A stretch of DNA of 64,000 nt from Rubrimonas cliftonensis (GTDB lineage: Bacteria; Pseudomonadota; Alphaproteobacteria; Rhodobacterales; Rhodobacteraceae): the NCBI RefSeq assembly GCF_900107585.1, contig NZ_FNQM01000012.1:1-64000 (forward strand), in the 5' to 3' direction. Position numbers and translations under genes: made by a program. The notes below the pieces were generated by a model, which was not told the DNA's origin, ran no database searches, and saw only the letters and a program-made list of their open reading frames with translations. Below are positions 62,259 to 64,000 of this stretch, in pieces (the stretch's first letter is position 1; the number at the start of each line of letters is the position of its first letter).

Positions 62259-63674
62259 ATGATGACCCTTTCGGACGCCGCCGCTCAGGCGGACGCCGCC
62301 CCGCTTCGATTCGCAGACCCCGACGAACCGGCTCTCCCCTTGCACCTCGCGACCCAGCGCTCGCTGCCGCAGGTCGCCGCGTCCCTGCCTGACGCCGGGC
62401 GCCGGTGGATCGAGGCGACGGGCTACGACGCCGCCGCGGGTCGCTGCATCGTGCTGCCGGATGGCGCGGGCGGCGTGGGCGGCGCGATCTTCGGCCTTGC
62501 CGCGGACGAGACGCGGCCCTTCGCGGCGGCGGCGGCGGCGGACGCGCTGCCGGCCGGCGCCTGGCGCATCGCGACGCCGCTGGACCCCGAGGCGGCGGAC
62601 GAGGCCGCGCTCGGCTGGCTGCTGCACGGCTACCGCTTCGGCCGCTACCGCACGGAGGCCGCGCCGCGCGCGCGGCTCGCCGCGCCCGTAGGCGTCGACG
62701 CGCGGCGGACCGAGGCGATCGCCGCCGGCGTCGCGCTCGCGCGGGACCTCGTGAACACACCGGCCAACGACCTTGGCCCCGATCGCCTCGAAAGCGCGGC
62801 GCGCTCGCTGGCCGAGGGCTTCGGCGCGACGTTCGACGTCGTCTCCGGCGCGGCGCTGGAGACCGGCTTCCCGATGATCGCCGCCGTGGGCCGGGCCGCC
62901 GCCGAGCCGCCCCGCCTGATCGACCTGCGCTGGGAAGGCGCGGCCGACGGCCCGCGCGTCACGCTCGTCGGCAAGGGCGTCTGCTTCGACACCGGCGGGC
63001 TCGACCTCAAGCCCGCCGCCGGGATGCGGCTGATGAAGAAGGACATGGGCGGCGCCGCTTGCGCGCTGGGTGTCGCGCGGATGGTGATGGCGGCGGGCCT
63101 GCCGCTGCGGCTGCGGGTGCTGATCCCGACCGTCGAGAACGCTGTCTCCGCCGCCGCCTTCCGCCCCGGCGACGTGCTGCGCAGCCGCAAGGGGCTGACG
63201 GTCGAGATCGGCAACACCGACGCCGAGGGGCGGCTGGTTCTGGCCGACGCGCTGACGCTGGCCTGCGAGGAGGCGCCTGACCTGCTCGTGGATTTCGCCA
63301 CATTGACCGGCGCCGCGCGCGTCGCGCTCGGGCCCGACCTGCCGGCGCTCTTCACAGACGACGACGCGCTGGCGCTGGAGTTCGCCGAGAGCGGCGCACG
63401 GGTGCGCGATCCGCTGTGGCGCCTGCCGCTCTGGAGCGGCTACGACGCGATGCTGAAGTCGCCCGTCGCCGACCTAGACAACGCGCCGGCCGGCGGCATG
63501 GCCGGCGCCGTCACGGCGGCGCTGTTCCTGCGCCGGTTCGTCGAGCCGGGAACGCGCTGGGCCCATCTCGACGTGTTCTGCTGGGCGCCGAAGGCCGCGC
63601 CCGGGCGCCCGATGGGCGGCGAGCTTCAGGCCGGGCGCGCTCTCTTCGACCTGCTGTCGCGCCGGCATGGCTGA
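62259..63674 (+). CDS. Leucyl aminopeptidase family protein (M17)
   Basis: A 471-residue M17 enzyme with the metal and catalytic motifs GKGVCFDTGGLDLKPAAGM, KKDMGGAAC and the invariant NTDAEGRLVLADAL. The N-terminal domain is shorter and more divergent than in PepA. It trims N-terminal residues from peptides. ATG 62262 is an alternative to 62259. The stop overlaps the start of the NlpC/P60 gene, a pairing common in Rhodobacterales. Confidence 0.93.
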   Translation: MMTLSDAAAQADAAPLRFADPDEPALPLHLATQRSLPQVAASLPDAGRRWIEATGYDAAAGRCIVLPDGAGGVGGAIFGLAADETRPFAAAAAADALPAGAWRIATPLDPEAADEAALGWLLHGYRFGRYRTEAAPRARLAAPVGVDARRTEAIAAGVALARDLVNTPANDLGPDRLESAARSLAEGFGATFDVVSGAALETGFPMIAAVGRAAAEPPRLIDLRWEGAADGPRVTLVGKGVCFDTGGLDLKPAAGMRLMKKDMGGAACALGVARMVMAAGLPLRLRVLIPTVENAVSAAAFRPGDVLRSRKGLTVEIGNTDAEGRLVLADALTLACEEAPDLLVDFATLTGAARVALGPDLPALFTDDDALALEFAESGARVRDPLWRLPLWSGYDAMLKSPVADLDNAPAGGMAGAVTAALFLRRFVEPGTRWAHLDVFCWAPKAAPGRPMGGELQAGRALFDLLSRRHG

Positions 63675-64000
63675 ACGGCGGCGCGACCCCAGGCTGACCC
63701 CGGCGCGCGACGACCTCGCTGCGGAACAACTGCGCGGCGTCGTCGCCGCTGCGCGCTACGCCGCGCCGCGCTGGCGCGTGGTCTGCGTCGCGGCGGCGCC
63801 GGTGACCGCGACGCCCGACGGCGACGCGCCGATGACGACGCAGCTCCTGATGGGCGAACGCTTCGCCGTCTATGAGGACGCGGGCGGCTGGTCCTGGGGG
63901 CAGGGCGCGCGCGACGGCTATGTGGGCTACACGCCGTCGGCGGCGCTGGAGCCGGTCGCGGGACCCGACGACGCGCCGCCGACGCACCGCGTCTCGGCGC
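63667..64000 (+). CDS. NlpC/P60-family hydrolase, N-terminal part (runs off the right edge)
   Basis: An ATG at 63667 overlaps the aminopeptidase stop. The 111 residues visible (RRRDPRLTPARDDLAAEQLR, TTQLLMGERFAVYE, SWGQGARDGYVGYTPSAAL) form an N-terminal SH3-like domain of the kind that precedes NlpC/P60 peptidase domains. The catalytic Cys-His region is beyond the window. It probably cleaves cell-wall peptides; no signal peptide is visible. Confidence 0.8.
   Translation, partial: MAERRRDPRLTPARDDLAAEQLRGVVAAARYAAPRWRVVCVAAAPVTATPDGDAPMTTQLLMGERFAVYEDAGGWSWGQGARDGYVGYTPSAALEPVAGPDDAPPTHRVSA

Overview
The window is a very GC-rich, gene-dense stretch of an alphaproteobacterial chromosome, most likely from the Rhodobacterales or a close relative that makes bacteriochlorophyll. 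The pointers are a RegB/SenC/RegA redox regulatory locus whose proteins match the Rhodobacter PrrB/PrrC/PrrA type, a bchE-bchJ pair with overlapping PpsR-like and FnrL-like boxes upstream, a bona fide hemN, and order-typical neighbours (rlmN-ialB, leucyl aminopeptidase-NlpC/P60, tsaE-addB-addA). Nearly every gene has strong GC bias at the third codon position. Because of this, long antisense open frames are everywhere, and they were not called.

Layout. 1-0.7 kb: the start of an IS1634-type transposase cut by the window edge, plus a gene-free flank. 0.7-6 kb: a MetR-like regulator, tRNA-Pro(GGG) with a terminator, dcd, a DUF411/DsbA-like pair, and divergent erpA and dgt around a small palindrome. 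6-11 kb: regA and senC facing away from regB, then a PAS sensor kinase with a degenerate ATPase half. 11-18 kb: tsaE-addB-addA. 18-22.7 kb: a lone peptide/solute-binding protein, and a two-gene unit pairing a histidine ammonia-lyase-like (MIO family) enzyme with an unknown two-helix membrane protein. 22.7-26.7 kb: hemN, a small coiled-coil gene, bchJ and bchE. 26.8-29.5 kb: a DMT transporter, a 46-residue basic protein, a DUF1194 von Willebrand protein and a TetR regulator. 29.5-35.8 kb: a seven-gene MoxR/DUF58/Bat-type operon. 35.9-39.9 kb: trxA, an orphan molybdopterin-binding dehydrogenase subunit, tRNA-Ala(GGC) and a poly-aspartate TIGR02300 protein. 39.9-47 kb: a sugar-acid catabolic locus (GntR, Gfo/Idh, isopropylmalate-dehydrogenase-like on one strand; ABM monooxygenase, aldo/keto reductase, metallo-beta-lactamase lactonase, otnK, otnC on the other). 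47-54.3 kb: rnhA-ispH, a uracil-DNA glycosylase lacking an obvious start codon, a NYN protein, 3-hydroxybutyryl-CoA dehydrogenase, folE, metZ, an unknown gene and a glutathione transferase. 54.4-64 kb: TIGR02186/TauE, MscS/zinc peptidase, rlmN, ialB, an ECF sigma factor overlapping an asparaginase gene, an HPt-like protein, an M17 aminopeptidase and the start of an NlpC/P60 gene.

How the genes fit together. The redox regulators, the oxygen-independent enzymes HemN and BchE, and the FnrL/PpsR-like sites point to oxygen- and light-controlled tetrapyrrole synthesis. The candidate FnrL sites of hemN and bchE lie at exactly the same distance (63 nt) from the two start codons. The otn locus looks like a complete but rearranged four-carbon sugar-acid pathway with its own regulator. 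The least explained part is the MIO-lyase/membrane-protein pair at 19.9-22.6 kb. No CRISPR array, prophage or recognised defence island was seen.
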